DNA of 30,163 nt, from positions 1 through 30,163 of the forward strand of contig WION01000595.1 of NCBI GenBank assembly GCA_015039365.1. The letters run 5' to 3'. The stretch is from Amanita rubescens. Lineage: Eukaryota > Basidiomycota > Agaricomycetes > Agaricales > Amanitaceae. A program made the translations under genes and the position numbers. The number at the start of each line of letters is the position of its first letter. Within the stretch, counting starts at the first letter, position 1. Shown one piece after another: positions 19,690-29,586 of the stretch. The notes below the pieces were generated by a model. That model was not told where the DNA came from. It searched no databases and was given only the letters and a program-made list of their open reading frames with translations.

Positions 19690-20336
19690 GGATGACTCGA
19701 TCAGCTGTGCTACCCTCAGTTATGGCCCTTTACAAAGCCCGGATATTAGGAAACGAGAGAGGAAATTAAACACTGAGCCGACCAAAGAGATAACTACTGA
19801 ATGCAACTGGGCTCGTCTTCACACGACAAGTACTCTAAACACAACATTGAATGACAAAGCTTCTAGCATCAAGTTTTAGCTCGCACCCACAGTTTCAATC
19901 CCGTACGTACTATGTGGTCCGTCATATTTGAAAAATGCCTATCCCAAAGGTCAATCCACTCAACGTGAAGATCACCAAACGTGACTACCCCATCTCTGCA
20001 TGTTAGATCATCTTGATATTCGTTTTTTTTATTATATCTTGAACAGTTTTTGATTTTTTTACTTTCCTGACGCTGACATGTATCATAATCTATGCTAGTG
20101 AAGTAATTACAATGTTTTGGATGATGCGCAAAGAACGTTGTGCATTGGCTGCAAGACAACGTGGGCATTTGACTCGTACTACGTCGCTTACAAAACCTTC
20201 CCTTTTCTTGGCTTGGATCCTGACTCTGAACCCCATACATTCTCGTGTTATCGGCAATGCTATAATATGTGTTGCTGACGGATCATCCGTAGTCGAGACG
20301 TCCGCTGCCCGTCTTCGGCTAGTACTAGTAGTACGC
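19690..20336. other. intergenic between sHSP2 and its broken copy
   Basis: No gene is firmly supported. Minus-strand frames overlap here: one of 123 codons (20240-19869), and another running from about 20340 to 20090 with STTDDPSATHIIALPITREC, then VRVKCPRCLAANAQRS. The CxxC pair could be half of a zinc site, but the second pair is missing. These may be remnants of a gene carried between the tandem copies. Confidence 0.3.
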
Positions 20337-20470
20337 GTCGACTGTACGCGTCATCTTTTATTGCAATACCTCAACGTCAACGCCGAACATGATTTACACA
20401 ATAATTCAATTCTCTGACTCAACTACTACACAAATCACCGTCACCCCGGGCCGATAGTGCTAGTAGCATA

Positions 20471-20612
20471 TTACGCAATCTCTACCCTCTTCGGCGCCAT
20501 CTCAGGAGTCGTCTTCGGGAATGTGACAGTCGAAGCTCCATTGTCCACCGAGGCTTTGACTTCAGGCCTCCTTAAAGTCGACGGAGGGGTCGTAGAAAAC
20601 GTAGTTGGACAT
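20471..20612 (-). pseudogene. small heat shock protein pseudogene (internal deletion)
   Basis: The minus strand starts MSNYVFYDPSVDF, the counterpart of MSTYVLYDPLVEF in sHSP2, then a reduced EA piece of exon 1 joins directly onto the exon 3 equivalent, losing the rest of exon 1, both introns and all of exon 2. The join (GAGGCC|TGAAGTC) puts exon 3 out of frame and makes an immediate stop. In its own frame the exon 3 part still reads EVKASVDNGASTVTFPKTTP and ends KRVEIA, with the GVL motif changed to GAS. Only 142 nt remain of a gene of about 570 nt. Its TATA box survives. Confidence 0.88.
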
Positions 20613-20667
20613 GTTGAGTGCTAGAAGGCTCTGCAGCTCGAGAGGTGAATTTTGATTTTTCTCTGGG

Positions 20668-20675
20668 TATTTATA
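20668..20675 (-). promoter_or_regulatory. TATA box left in front of the sHSP pseudogene
   Basis: TATAAATA on the minus strand at a position matching that of sHSP2, within a flank that is closely similar to 19545-19610. Confidence 0.6.
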
Positions 20676-20730
20676 CCTTCCCAGCGTTTGCTTTCAACGT
20701 TTACACGTCCTTAGTTCTTCTTGGAGCCTC

Positions 20731-20743
20731 AAAAGTTCTAGAC
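20731..20743 (-). promoter_or_regulatory. decayed heat shock element of the sHSP pseudogene
   Basis: AAAagTTCtaGAC, the counterpart of the intact element at 19656-19668. The central TTC unit is kept, and each outer GAA unit has one substitution. Confidence 0.7.
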
Positions 20744-20773
20744 ATGGTGTAGCCTGACTTCATTCCCAAAGTT

Positions 20774-20978
20774 ACAGGAAAAGTATGACGGCCAGCGCAT
20801 CATTGACATGATTGAGTCATTCGGCGATTCATGGTGCAAGCTTGACGGATGTAGGCTATTTTATTACGTTGGCGGTTACGATCCATTATATATAGCGTCC
20901 CGGAAACGCTGAATGCGGATCGTATCTGCGCTCACTTCACCGAAAAGGGGCTGAAGCAGACTGATAGCGATCTTTAAG
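20774..20978 (+). pseudogene. hemerythrin-like gene fragment, inverted
   Basis: The plus strand matches the 3' part of exon 4, the following intron and the start of exon 5 of the hemerythrin-like gene at 21042-22004, in opposite orientation. It begins KYDGQRIIDMIESFGDS and is then broken: the HL metal-ligand motif is lost by a small deletion, the intron-like part is altered, and the LNADRMRAHFTEKEL counterpart has a stop and frameshifts. It has no start and only about a quarter of the gene. Confidence 0.85.
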
Positions 20979-21041
20979 AGATACTTATGTATTCATGCGG
21001 AAAGTGGTTGCCTTCGGGTCATTACAGTAACGTGTATACAA

Positions 21042-22004
21042 TCATGTATTTCGAGGATTTCCATAAAAATCAACGGGACCAAACTCCCATGCTTCCCTGT
21101 ACCTCCACGAAAACCACAATCGAGCAGCCCACTTGACGGGCAGTGGAAGAGGTGGAAACCTACGCTAATGAGAAAGATGTAATCCCCGGAGATGTGCCAC
21201 GCTTACCATGAATTGTTTGGATCCATGCAGACCAAACCCATTGGAAGGTTCTTGTAAAAGTCGATCTCCGCGAGTACAATTTTCATAAAATCGCTGTCCA
21301 TCTGCTTCAGCTCCTTTTCGGTAAAGTGAGCGCGCATACGATCCGCATTAAGCGTTTCCAACTCCTGAGGGGGGATGCTATAATGAATCATAACCACAAC
21401 GTAATAAAATAACCTACGTCTGTCAAGTGTTGCACCATGATATCGCCGAATGACTCGATCGTATCAATGATGCGCTGGCCGTCATACTTTTCCTTTCCTT
21501 CTTGAACATCTTTCATGTATCGCTCCAATTCATCAACTTTGGGAATGAATAGTTCGTGTTGCTCTACGTTGATTTGCATAGTCCCTTTGCCAAACTTCTC
21601 TTCATAGCGAGGAAACACAAACGTCTCCTCTACATTGTGGTGGTGGTGTAGAGTCGACAGCTGTGCTTATGTATGACATACGTATTCGAGTCCCAAATCC
21701 GTGCGTCGACGTACCGCAGTTAAAGCAAATATCATGAACGGTTGTACTTTATCTTCCGTAATGTTGAGCGCATGTCTGATTATGGCGTTTAGACCTTGAA
21801 TAAAGGTATTGTGCGCGGCACCCATGGTACTGCGCCCACATTGCATCAATAGCGCTCTCCCGTCATGCAACATCAACTCACAGTGCTTGTGACTCATAAA
21901 CGTTCTTCCAGTCTCCCGGCGGTAGCTCTGTCAAGGGGCACCTTTAGCGCATACAAGGAGCGAAGGTCACGACACGCACTGATGAGTTGGTATGGGTAAG
22001 GCAT
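21042..22004 (-). CDS. hemerythrin-like (HHE domain) protein, 234 aa
   Basis: Putative di-iron four-helix-bundle protein of the HHE cation-binding family; such fungal proteins are linked by family to oxygen, redox or iron handling, and this one's role is unknown. Exons 22004-21980, 21927-21882, 21829-21715, 21660-21418, 21364-21207 and 21159-21042; introns of 47-54 nt; 235 codons with stop. It starts MPYPYQLIKLPPGDWKNVYE. Likely metal ligands: H30 (AAHNTFIQGLNAI), H67-H70 with E73/E74 (STLHHHHNVEETFVFP), H97 (NVEQHELF) and H140 (VQHLTD). The C-terminal part has DRMRAHFTEKELKQMD and ends with an aromatic tail (FPPLPLPVKWAARLW, then YREAWEFGPVDFYGN). All helices and ligands are present, so it looks functional. 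The acceptor of exon 5 could lie a few codons off. A broken inverted copy of its middle lies just downstream. Confidence 0.85.
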
Positions 22005-22673
22005 ATTGAAGGTAGGAAAGCAACGTACTTGGCACTGTCATCGCATGTTATATTAGTATATTTATAGTTCTGAGCGGTGAGTATAAACAGGAATCTGCCA
22101 TTGAATATCGTAAGGACCTGAGGCGTTTGAGGTCAGATTCCATCAAAGTTTGGTCTAGCCGAAATGCCGAGTGAGATCGGAAATTGCGTCCTCAGAATCT
22201 CAGAATTCGCAATCTGAGGCTCTAATCAGTGGCGAAGTTCGCGAAGAATCCAAGTTGAGTATACCAGCACTGCCCACAATCCCATCTATTGCCCGAGGGA
22301 GTAGTTGTGAATATTGTCAAGGGACCCCATTCAATATGGTCACCGCAGACTCCAGTGGACACCTTAGATGGTTGACTGCGAATGATACATAAACATAGAT
22401 ACAAATTGTAATGTGTATAGTAAACTTTGACATTGTTCCACAAGCCCGTGGGCCGTGACATAGTCTACACAGACAAAAGTATGTTTTAGTAATTAGTATA
22501 CTTGTGATTGAACTTAAGTGGTTAATAACATAGTGAAGATAAAGTAAAGCGAGTAGTAAAAAGGGCGGGTTGGAAAACGAAAACCCGAGGAAGAACAGTG
22601 GGGGATATCAGATTCAAGAAGACTAATACGAAATCAGCGGGAATACGAAGAAATCAAGAAACTGGCGACGCCA
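22005..22673. other. intergenic, no supported gene
   Basis: Contains the promoter of the hemerythrin-like gene and the 3' flank of the first F-box gene. Short frames on both strands (22171-22392 +, 22222-22461 -) show nothing recognisable. Confidence 0.5.
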
Positions 22674-24065
22674 CTAATAATATTTGCTCTTGAATCCAAC
22701 TTCAACGAACGGCGGCCATTTACGCCTTGCTTCCACAAGTTCGGTCGGTAATTGTGCTTCGGATAAACTTGACGTAACCAACTGAATTGCGACGCTTTCC
22801 AAGGGTACGACAGCTAATGTTGATGTCGGCTGCCGCACTCTCCGTGATTTCAGTAATCTTGACACCATCTTTACCATCGCCGAGTGCGTTCCCTCCGGAT
22901 CGAAGGCTATGGCAATTCGGCGAAGCGTAGGTAAGTAAAGGTGGTTGTTGAGATCTGCGAGCTTCGAAAGAATGCGGTAGACATATTTCGAGGGCGAGTG
23001 ATCATATATTATTGGCTTATACTCCGGCGTACATATGCGAAGTTCTTCCACATCAGCTAATGCGGAGATGATATGGTTGACAGTCACGATGTCATCGCCT
23101 CGAAGAACGAGTCGACGAATTTGGCAAGATGGTCCAGATCGATGGATGAGGGATAAGAGCTGCATTCTATGGGGCAGCCTAGGATAGAAGAGGTTGTTTG
23201 GGTCTCCAAGACGTATCTCCTGCAACAAAGGCGCTTCAATCCATGAGAGGATCATCGGGAAGGGAACTTGAAGGACACGGAGGTACTCAAGTCGCACAGA
23301 GAAACCATCAAACAAGCCGAGGTTCTCTGTAATTTGGTACTCGACCCCTGAAAATTCGAACAGAAGTTCTTCAACACTTTGAAGCTCCTGCAACAAAGCT
23401 GGCACGTCAAATAACGTGCTCATGATCACATGCAGCTTGGTGAGCTGTGACCAAGGGAGGGCCCATCTTATAATTGTATCTCCGCACTCGAGCTTGATTG
23501 TGTGGACTTGGGGTGCGATTTCAAACATGTCATATTCGCCGACCTGAATATCGCGGCTATAGTCGATGGGGTCTTCGTCATCGCCGAGGTAACCGGTTAC
23601 AAGGCGAGGTGCACAAACTTCCAGCGATTCGAGAATGGGCATATTCCCCTTGCATGCGAATAACTCGTCCATCAATTCTTCTTGCCGGATGGATATTCGA
23701 GCGGTCCGCCACCGATATGCACACGCCAGAAAAAGCCTCAACGCTGGGACACTAGCGTCGAAAGAAACACAGACATCGATGTCAAGAGGTAGTTCGCGAG
23801 AACGTTCCAGGTAAATAGCAATACGACGGGCAACTTCGATGCCTTGGTCCCCGATAACAACGCACACATCAGAGAATCTAATGGATGTCCAAATCGGCGG
23901 GTATGATATGAATCCGCACCTCCACTGCCGACAGACGCAGCCAAGGGCCCAAGGAAAATTATTGTTAATCCCAAATATATGAGGACCAACGTCGATGGGT
24001 TCGTCGCACAGGAGATGGAAAATCTTGCCTAGGACTTCCGCAGGTACCATGGAGGCGGGATTCAT
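22674..24065 (-). CDS. F-box-like protein, array member 1 (463 aa)
   Basis: Probable substrate receptor of an SCF (Skp1-cullin-F-box) ubiquitin ligase. The F-box-like region is at residues about 5-62: MVPAEVLGKIFHLLCDEP, PWALGCVCRQWRCGF, SYPPIWTSI. The remaining ~400 residues carry repeated short leucine-rich segments, as is usual for this mushroom family, with no single named domain. The frame is open without introns. It stays open upstream to 24272 but without an ATG there; I chose the ATG at 24065 because the product then aligns from the first residues with member 2 (MNRTCEVPTEVLSRIFHFL) and has nearly the same length (463 versus 464). The upstream in-frame stretch may be a leader or a lost 5' exon. 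Confidence 0.8.
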   Translation of the reverse strand: MNPASMVPAEVLGKIFHLLCDEPIDVGPHIFGINNNFPWALGCVCRQWRCGFISYPPIWTSIRFSDVCVVIGDQGIEVARRIAIYLERSRELPLDIDVCVSFDASVPALRLFLACAYRWRTARISIRQEELMDELFACKGNMPILESLEVCAPRLVTGYLGDDEDPIDYSRDIQVGEYDMFEIAPQVHTIKLECGDTIIRWALPWSQLTKLHVIMSTLFDVPALLQELQSVEELLFEFSGVEYQITENLGLFDGFSVRLEYLRVLQVPFPMILSWIEAPLLQEIRLGDPNNLFYPRLPHRMQLLSLIHRSGPSCQIRRLVLRGDDIVTVNHIISALADVEELRICTPEYKPIIYDHSPSKYVYRILSKLADLNNHLYLPTLRRIAIAFDPEGTHSAMVKMVSRLLKSRRVRQPTSTLAVVPLESVAIQLVTSSLSEAQLPTELVEARRKWPPFVEVGFKSKYY

Positions 24066-24272
24066 TTTGTCGATGCTGCTGGCGAGGTTGGACAGCGGAT
24101 GGTATGGGTATTTGGATGGGCGTCGCCTTTGGATACGCAAGGTTCTGTTGAACAATGAACGAATTAGAACTGAACGGAATAAGCGGACATCACCTGCGAG
24201 TCGGTGAAAAATTTCAAGGTCATCCTGAGGGACCTGAACCGAATAGGTGGTACCGGCCCAGGAATAGTGCAC

Positions 24273-24954
24273 AATATGGTCGCGTCCATTCTAACTAGCA
24301 ACAGCGCCTTGAAGACCCCGATCATCGTGACATCACCGTGACGGGCCTTACGGAGCTTTAACGCGCCATCGAACCTGACACTCTCCTTCTTGAGCAGTGT
24401 TTTCGATTCTTGTTGGTCTGCAGAAACGCCACTTACCGTGCCCTAACACGCTCTGATGTAAATGATGACGCGATGACGCGCGACGCATGTGAAGAATGAA
24501 TAACGGAGCGAACTCCGTTGGCAAATCGTTTAGTAAGTCGAATGGAGCAAGACGGGAGGGACATCAATACCGCAGTCTCAGTTAGTGGCCGAAATTTTTT
24601 GAAACAGGGGAATTAGTAGGAATTAGTCTGCTGCGTAGTCGATCCAGGGACGGCTTGAGTTTGGCAACGCCGATTCTAACTTTAAACTGTGCATGGTAGG
24701 TCCAGGTAGGCGCTAAGTAATAACGTACGAAAGGGATGTTACAGGGCAGGTAATCGAACCTGACATTGTAGCATTTGCATCAACGGGATGGGTAGGCAGT
24801 ACTAGTATAAAGTGCTGAACAAATTCAAAGCTGAGGGTGGACGATTCAGATCAAGTAAATACATCTATGGATGAAGAATTAACGTAGAAATCTATACCGT
24901 ATACGAATGGCATTGCCTACTTTTCTCAATCGACCACGAAAGGGGAAAACGAAG
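24273..24954. other. intergenic within the F-box array
   Basis: No gene seen. Two parts resemble flanks of other array members: about 24500-24560 (CTCCGTTGG, then aac/aaatgg-type blocks) resembles 26450-26500 upstream of member 2, and 24816-24945 resembles 26690-26800 downstream of the broken member 3. The array therefore arose by duplication of whole units including flanks. Confidence 0.5.
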
Positions 24955-26349
24955 CTAATACCATATCTTTTTCCTAAATCCGACTTCGACGAACGTCGGC
25001 CATTTACGTTTCGCTTTTATTAGTTCGTCCGGCAGCTGCGCCTCAGCCTCGGAAAAGCCAGGCTTGAATATCTGGATTATAAGGCTTTCCAAGGGTACGA
25101 CAGCTATGGCGGATGTCGACGCACTCCGCGATTTCAACAACCTTGACACCTTCTTTACCAACGCTGGCACTGTTTTGTCTGGTATGAATGCTATGGCGAG
25201 TTGACGAAGTGCGGGCAAATAAGAATGATCATCGAGATTTGTCAGTTTTGTAAGAATGCTGTAGACGTATTTCGACGAGTGGATGTCAGGTTCGAATAAC
25301 CTAATCGGTGTACAAATGTGAAGTTCTTCCACATCAACTAATGTGGAGATGATATCTTCTGCTGCCACGATGTCATCGCCTCTAAGAACCAGTCGACGGA
25401 TCTGGCAGGAAGGCCCGGACCGATGAATGAGGGATAAGAGCTCTTCCCTGCAGAAAAGTGTCCTATAGAACCGGTTGCTGGGGTCCCCGAGTCGTAGCTC
25501 ATGTAACAGGGGCGCTACAATCCAAGATAGGATTATGGGGAATGGCACTTGCAAGACACGCATGCGTTCAAGCCGTACAGAGAAACCGTCAAACAACCGG
25601 AGGTCCTGGAGGGTACTGTCCTCGGTCCCTCCGGCGCTGACGTTGATCAAAAGTTCTTCGATATTCCGGAGCTCCTGCAATATAGTTGGCACATCGAATA
25701 AGATCGTCACGATTATATCCAGCTTGTTAAGCTGTGACCAAGGTAGAACCCATCTTCTGAACGCGTTTTCGTACTGGAACTTGACTGATTTGAGTTGTGG
25801 CATAATTTCAAAGACGTCGTATTTGTCGGAATCGATATCGCGACTATCGTCAGCATAGTCGTCGGATTCGCGAAGACGCTCCAGTGAAAGGCGTAGAGCC
25901 GAAAAATTCAGCGATTCCAGAATCGGCATCTTCCCTTTACACGAGGTCAATTCGTCCATTAGTTGTTCCCCGGAGATCTTAATAGCAGCAGTCCGCCATC
26001 GATGTGAACACGCCAAGATCAGCCTCAACGCTGGGCGACTAGCATCCCTGCAAAGGCCGAGCGTAATGTCGAGAGGCAATGCGCCGGAACGTTCCAGGAA
26101 TATGGATAAGCGGCGAATGGCTTCATCGCTTTGGCCTTTGCGCGTGAAAAAGTCCTGAAAGCTAATGGAGGTCCAAATCGGTGGATATGATATGAATCCA
26201 GACCGCCAGCGCCTACAGACGCGGCCAACTGCCCAAGGAAAATCGCCATCATACTCGTTATGTTGAGGAGCAATGTTAATGGGGTCGTCGCATAGGAAAT
26301 GGAAAATCCTGCTTAGGACTTCTGTAGGCACTTCGCAGGTACGATTCAT
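24955..26349 (-). CDS. F-box-like protein, array member 2 (464 aa)
   Basis: Paralogue of the gene at 22674-24065, on the same strand. The F-box-like region is at about 5-60: EVPTEVLSRIFHFLCDDP, PWAVGRVCRRWRSGF, SYPPIWTSISF. The rest is collinear with member 1, including LPLDI, LRLILACSHRWRTA, LLSLIHRSGPSCQIRRLVLR, VDVEELHICTP and the end KRKWPTFVEVGFRKK. The best start is the ATG at 26349. No stops or frameshifts; intronless. Sequence differs clearly from member 1 across the whole length, so this is not a very recent duplication. Confidence 0.82.
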   Translation of the reverse strand: MNRTCEVPTEVLSRIFHFLCDDPINIAPQHNEYDGDFPWAVGRVCRRWRSGFISYPPIWTSISFQDFFTRKGQSDEAIRRLSIFLERSGALPLDITLGLCRDASRPALRLILACSHRWRTAAIKISGEQLMDELTSCKGKMPILESLNFSALRLSLERLRESDDYADDSRDIDSDKYDVFEIMPQLKSVKFQYENAFRRWVLPWSQLNKLDIIVTILFDVPTILQELRNIEELLINVSAGGTEDSTLQDLRLFDGFSVRLERMRVLQVPFPIILSWIVAPLLHELRLGDPSNRFYRTLFCREELLSLIHRSGPSCQIRRLVLRGDDIVAAEDIISTLVDVEELHICTPIRLFEPDIHSSKYVYSILTKLTNLDDHSYLPALRQLAIAFIPDKTVPALVKKVSRLLKSRSASTSAIAVVPLESLIIQIFKPGFSEAEAQLPDELIKAKRKWPTFVEVGFRKKIWY

Positions 26350-26825
26350 CTTCAAGTTGTCGATGTGGATGCTGGAGTGCGGACGGTGTGAAGAATAGCA
26401 ACGTTGACTAACGTAAAGTTTGGATAGTAATACACAACGTCACGCCATAAGCTCCGTTGGTAAACCCTCCAGTAGGCCGAACGGAACAACAAGAAAGGGT
26501 GCTACTTCAGCGGGAAATTTTCAAGGTCAGCGTGAGTTGTAGGTTGGCAGGTTAGATCTCGGATCAACCTAGTAGCTTCGCTTCTTCCTGTTGATGAAAC
26601 CGACATTAAATGATAATGTAGGAAGATGAAAGGATGATCGATCTGATCGACGATATATGATACTCTGTATAGTAGCATAAAATAATACAGAACCAATCAG
26701 AAGCTGAAAATAAGAATGATCTAGATTACATGAATCTACTACGGATGAGGCCAGGGATTAACACAGAAATATAGCCTACTTTTTATTGGTAATGAAGGAA
26801 ACAGTGTTTAGTCGCGTCGATACCA
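26350..26825. other. intergenic within the F-box array
   Basis: Upstream flank of member 2 and downstream flank of the broken member 3. The part at 26500-26530 on the minus strand (ADLENF) resembles the upstream in-frame stretch of member 1 (DDLEIF) but has an early stop. No separate gene. Confidence 0.45.
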
Positions 26826-27715
26826 TGCCGTAGTCCTGAGTCCGACTTCCACGAACGACGGCCATTTACTTTTCGTTCCATAAGTTCAAATCCCGACTCT
26901 TGGTGTGAGTATCTGGATTGCAAGGTCTTCTAATGGTACATCACCAAATCCCAATGTTGACGGCACACTCCGCGAGTCGAGCAACATTGACACCGTCTTG
27001 ACCAAAGTCGGCAATGTGTTCCCTGGCATGAATACTATAGCAAGTTGACGAGGAGCGGGCATACAAATGCGGTTGTTGGGATTTGTAAGTTTTGGCAGAA
27101 TGCCGTAGACGTATGTCGACGACGAGTAACAGGAATCAAAAACCATCGTCGGCGTACATATGTGAAGCTCTTCGACATCAGTCAAGAAGGACCGGATCGG
27201 CGAATAAGGAATAAGAGCTTCTCTTCATAGAGTAGAGACCTATCGAACCAGTTGTCTGGGTCTCCAAGTCGTAATTCTTGCACCATGGGCGCTTCGATCC
27301 ATGAAAGGAAGGGCACTTGTAAGACAAGGATGCACTTCAGCCGGACAAAGAACCCTTCGAGCAAGCTAAGGTTGTCCGTGACGTGATCCTTCCGCAAAAT
27401 TGAGCAGGAGCTCGTGCAACAGAGTTGACACATCGAATAACGTGCTCGTTGTTACGTTCAGCCTGGTGAGCTGTGACCAGGGTAAAGTCCATCTTCTGAT
27501 CACGCTTCCGCAATTAAGCATGACCGTGTTAAGCCGGGATGCAGTTTTAAAGGCGTCATGATTGTCTGAAGAAGCGGCCCAAAAATGCCCAGTGTTTCAA
27601 GAATGCATTTGCGCGTGAACAAATCGTCCAATAGTCGCTTGGCCAGGACGGTAACTCGAGCGGTCCGCCATCGGTGTGAACACGCCAGAATCAGAAAACC
27701 CTTTTCGGACCCAAA
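26826..27715 (-). pseudogene. F-box-like protein pseudogene, array member 3
   Basis: Minus-strand remnant collinear with members 1 and 2. The 5' part including the F-box is missing. It begins near the CSHRWRTAR counterpart (about 27690), continues with frame changes to LLEGFFVRLKCILVLQVPFL and QELRLGDPDNWFDRSLLY, and then loses about 25 codons after RRSGPS (where intact copies have CQIRRLVLRGDDI). It resumes at TDVEELHICTPTMVF. Near the end it stops at TPRVGI, and the KWPSFVEVGLRT counterpart lies out of frame. At least three frame breaks, so it is not functional as read. Confidence 0.88.
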
Positions 27716-28247
27716 GGCTCCACGACATCTCGAGAGAGAGGCGTCTGGCCGCTGGCACCAACTAAGGCATCCGCGAGGGTAAAGCCACAGACGATGGTAG
27801 AATGAATGACAAGTGCGTTACGTGACCGCTATACGTCACAAAATCGGCAAGAGTTTACTCGCGCGGTTTGGGGTAAATCCAACCTCGTGCTGCTCACGCA
27901 CCCTGACTTGAATGTCGAATATAACTGACAGCCTAGGTTTCAATGGTTGGGCAGGAATGGTTGTTCAATGGGGTGGAATATTCGTCCATCAGATTCAATC
28001 TAATAGTGTAAGACCCTGATACATAGCCTTTTCCAAACAACGCCATCATTGGACCTGGTGCGTACCCTCGGACCTGACGTTCTTCGTGTAACTGCAGCAT
28101 CCGCTCCATGCAGCCCCGTCGCAGCTGAACGTTGAGAGTCATCATTCTGATTCGCTTTGGTCCTGCAGAAAAGCCATTATACTCTGACGAGCATTTCGTC
28201 CCTATTGGGCGATGAATTAGATTTCTCTTCAAATTGACGATAGACGG
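27716..28247. other. intergenic, no supported gene
   Basis: Between the broken F-box copy and the 3' end of the HIRIP3-like gene. A minus-strand frame of 99 codons at 27933-28232 lacks an ATG at its start and has no recognisable content; part of it is probably 3' untranslated sequence. Confidence 0.45.
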
Positions 28248-29542
28248 TTATACTTTTCTTCGTTTAGGTTCAGGCACATCGTCATCCTCACTCTCTTCTG
28301 GATCGCTCTGAGTGCTAGCTCGTTTCTTGCCAGTGACCGACTTCTCGAACATTTGTACATCCTCTGCAAGAAACCTTAGTGCATCGTTACGTTTACGTTG
28401 AAACCCGACTTGCCTAGCTCTTGTGCCAACTCTCTCTTCTCTCTGATGGCCTTGGCCTGTTCCATGCTGTGTCGTCCTTTCATCCCAAGGTCGGACAACA
28501 TCTCTTTCAGTTTTTTTATCTGTTGTGATGGCTTGTCCATCCCTTCGAAGACTTTGGACCATACTTTTCTTATGCCACACGCAACGACTAAAGACTGTAC
28601 CAGTTGAGGAGAATATGAAAATTGCGATCAACTGTAGACTAACCTTCAGTCGCTTAATAGTCTCTTCTTCATTACTTAGCGGCTCGGCCGACTTTTTCTT
28701 CTTAGATCCGCGACTCTGAAGCACAGCTGAGGAATAACTGTATCCAAAAATTAGGTTTCACTCACACCAGGTTTCGATTCTGTCTTCGAGGATTTTTTCT
28801 TCTTCGGAGGCTCGTCAATCAATACAGACATCTCAGATTCACTTTTCTATCAGCATGTAATTAAGATATTGGCGAGTGAAACTGAGATTGCCACTATACC
28901 TCGTCATTCTTGATCTCCTTTTTGGGTCGTTTAGCCTTCTTTCTTGAGCTTTCTCCAGCATCGAAGTCCGGCGATTCGGCGCGTTTTTTGCTTTTCGAAA
29001 TGGGCTTGTTGACAGGTTTCCTCTCACCGCCTTCAGACTCTGCGTCTGACGCGATAAATTCCTTCCCAAACAGTTAGAACATGGTATTTAGTAGCATATA
29101 TTGACATTACCGTTGATTTGAATTGTTTCGAGCCAGATTCTTTCCTCGTATTTGGTGGCTTGTTGACGGGCGCGTCGCTTTCCACATTTCTCCCTGACGC
29201 AGCGGAACTAGGCGACAACCGCTTCTTCTGCCGCGCCTGCTCCTGTACTTTGGGATGCTTCATACATCTTTGGCTCAACGTCAGAAGGACGCACCAGAGC
29301 CTCCGTTATGGCAGACTTCAAAGGTTTCTTGTATTCCGGAGCATCTAATGTCCCAGCATCAAGATGAAGTTCCTTCTCTATCTCTTGACGGACTTTTCGA
29401 TGTGTTAATTGACTTGTGACGACAAGATTAGCATCAAATAGAACTATCGGCGTCTGGCCCACCTGAGCTCTGCTTTTTTCTCGGCAGCAATAACGATGTC
29501 TCTTGCTCGTTCTGTAAGGCGGAGAATATCAAGGATGGTCAT
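28248..29542 (-). CDS. HIRIP3-like histone chaperone with DEK C-terminal domain (313 aa)
   Basis: Likely nuclear H2A-H2B chaperone by resemblance to HIRIP3 (HIRA-interacting protein 3). Eight exons: 29542-29463, 29412-29295, 29242-29111, 29061-28900, 28846-28766, 28715-28644, 28594-28414 and 28363-28248; introns of 49-53 nt; 314 codons with stop, all phases agreeing. The N-terminus MTILDILRLTERARDIVIAA leads into a DEK_C-like helical domain at about 27-66 (SQLTHRKVRQEIEKELHL, YKKPLKSAITEAL). A long Lys/Ser/Glu-rich disordered middle follows (KSKKRAESPDF, KKAKRPKKEIK). The conserved HIRIP3/CHZ-type core is at about 208-285 (IKRLKSLVVACGIRKVWSKV, EMLSDLGMKGRHSMEQAK, REKRELAQELEDVQMF), then an acidic patch and a basic end PEPKRRKV (nuclear signal). 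Intron 7 has a GC donor (CTAG|GCAAGT). MluI-type boxes lie upstream. Confidence 0.85.
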
Positions 29543-29586
29543 CGTGGTATGAGTTTAAGTGGTGGTGGTGGACGCGGCATGCCAGC

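Noticed and set aside
24066..24272. N-terminal extension of the first F-box protein
   Set aside because: The frame is open but begins at GTG, has no ATG, and the paralogue starts at the equivalent of 24065; kept as a possible leader only.
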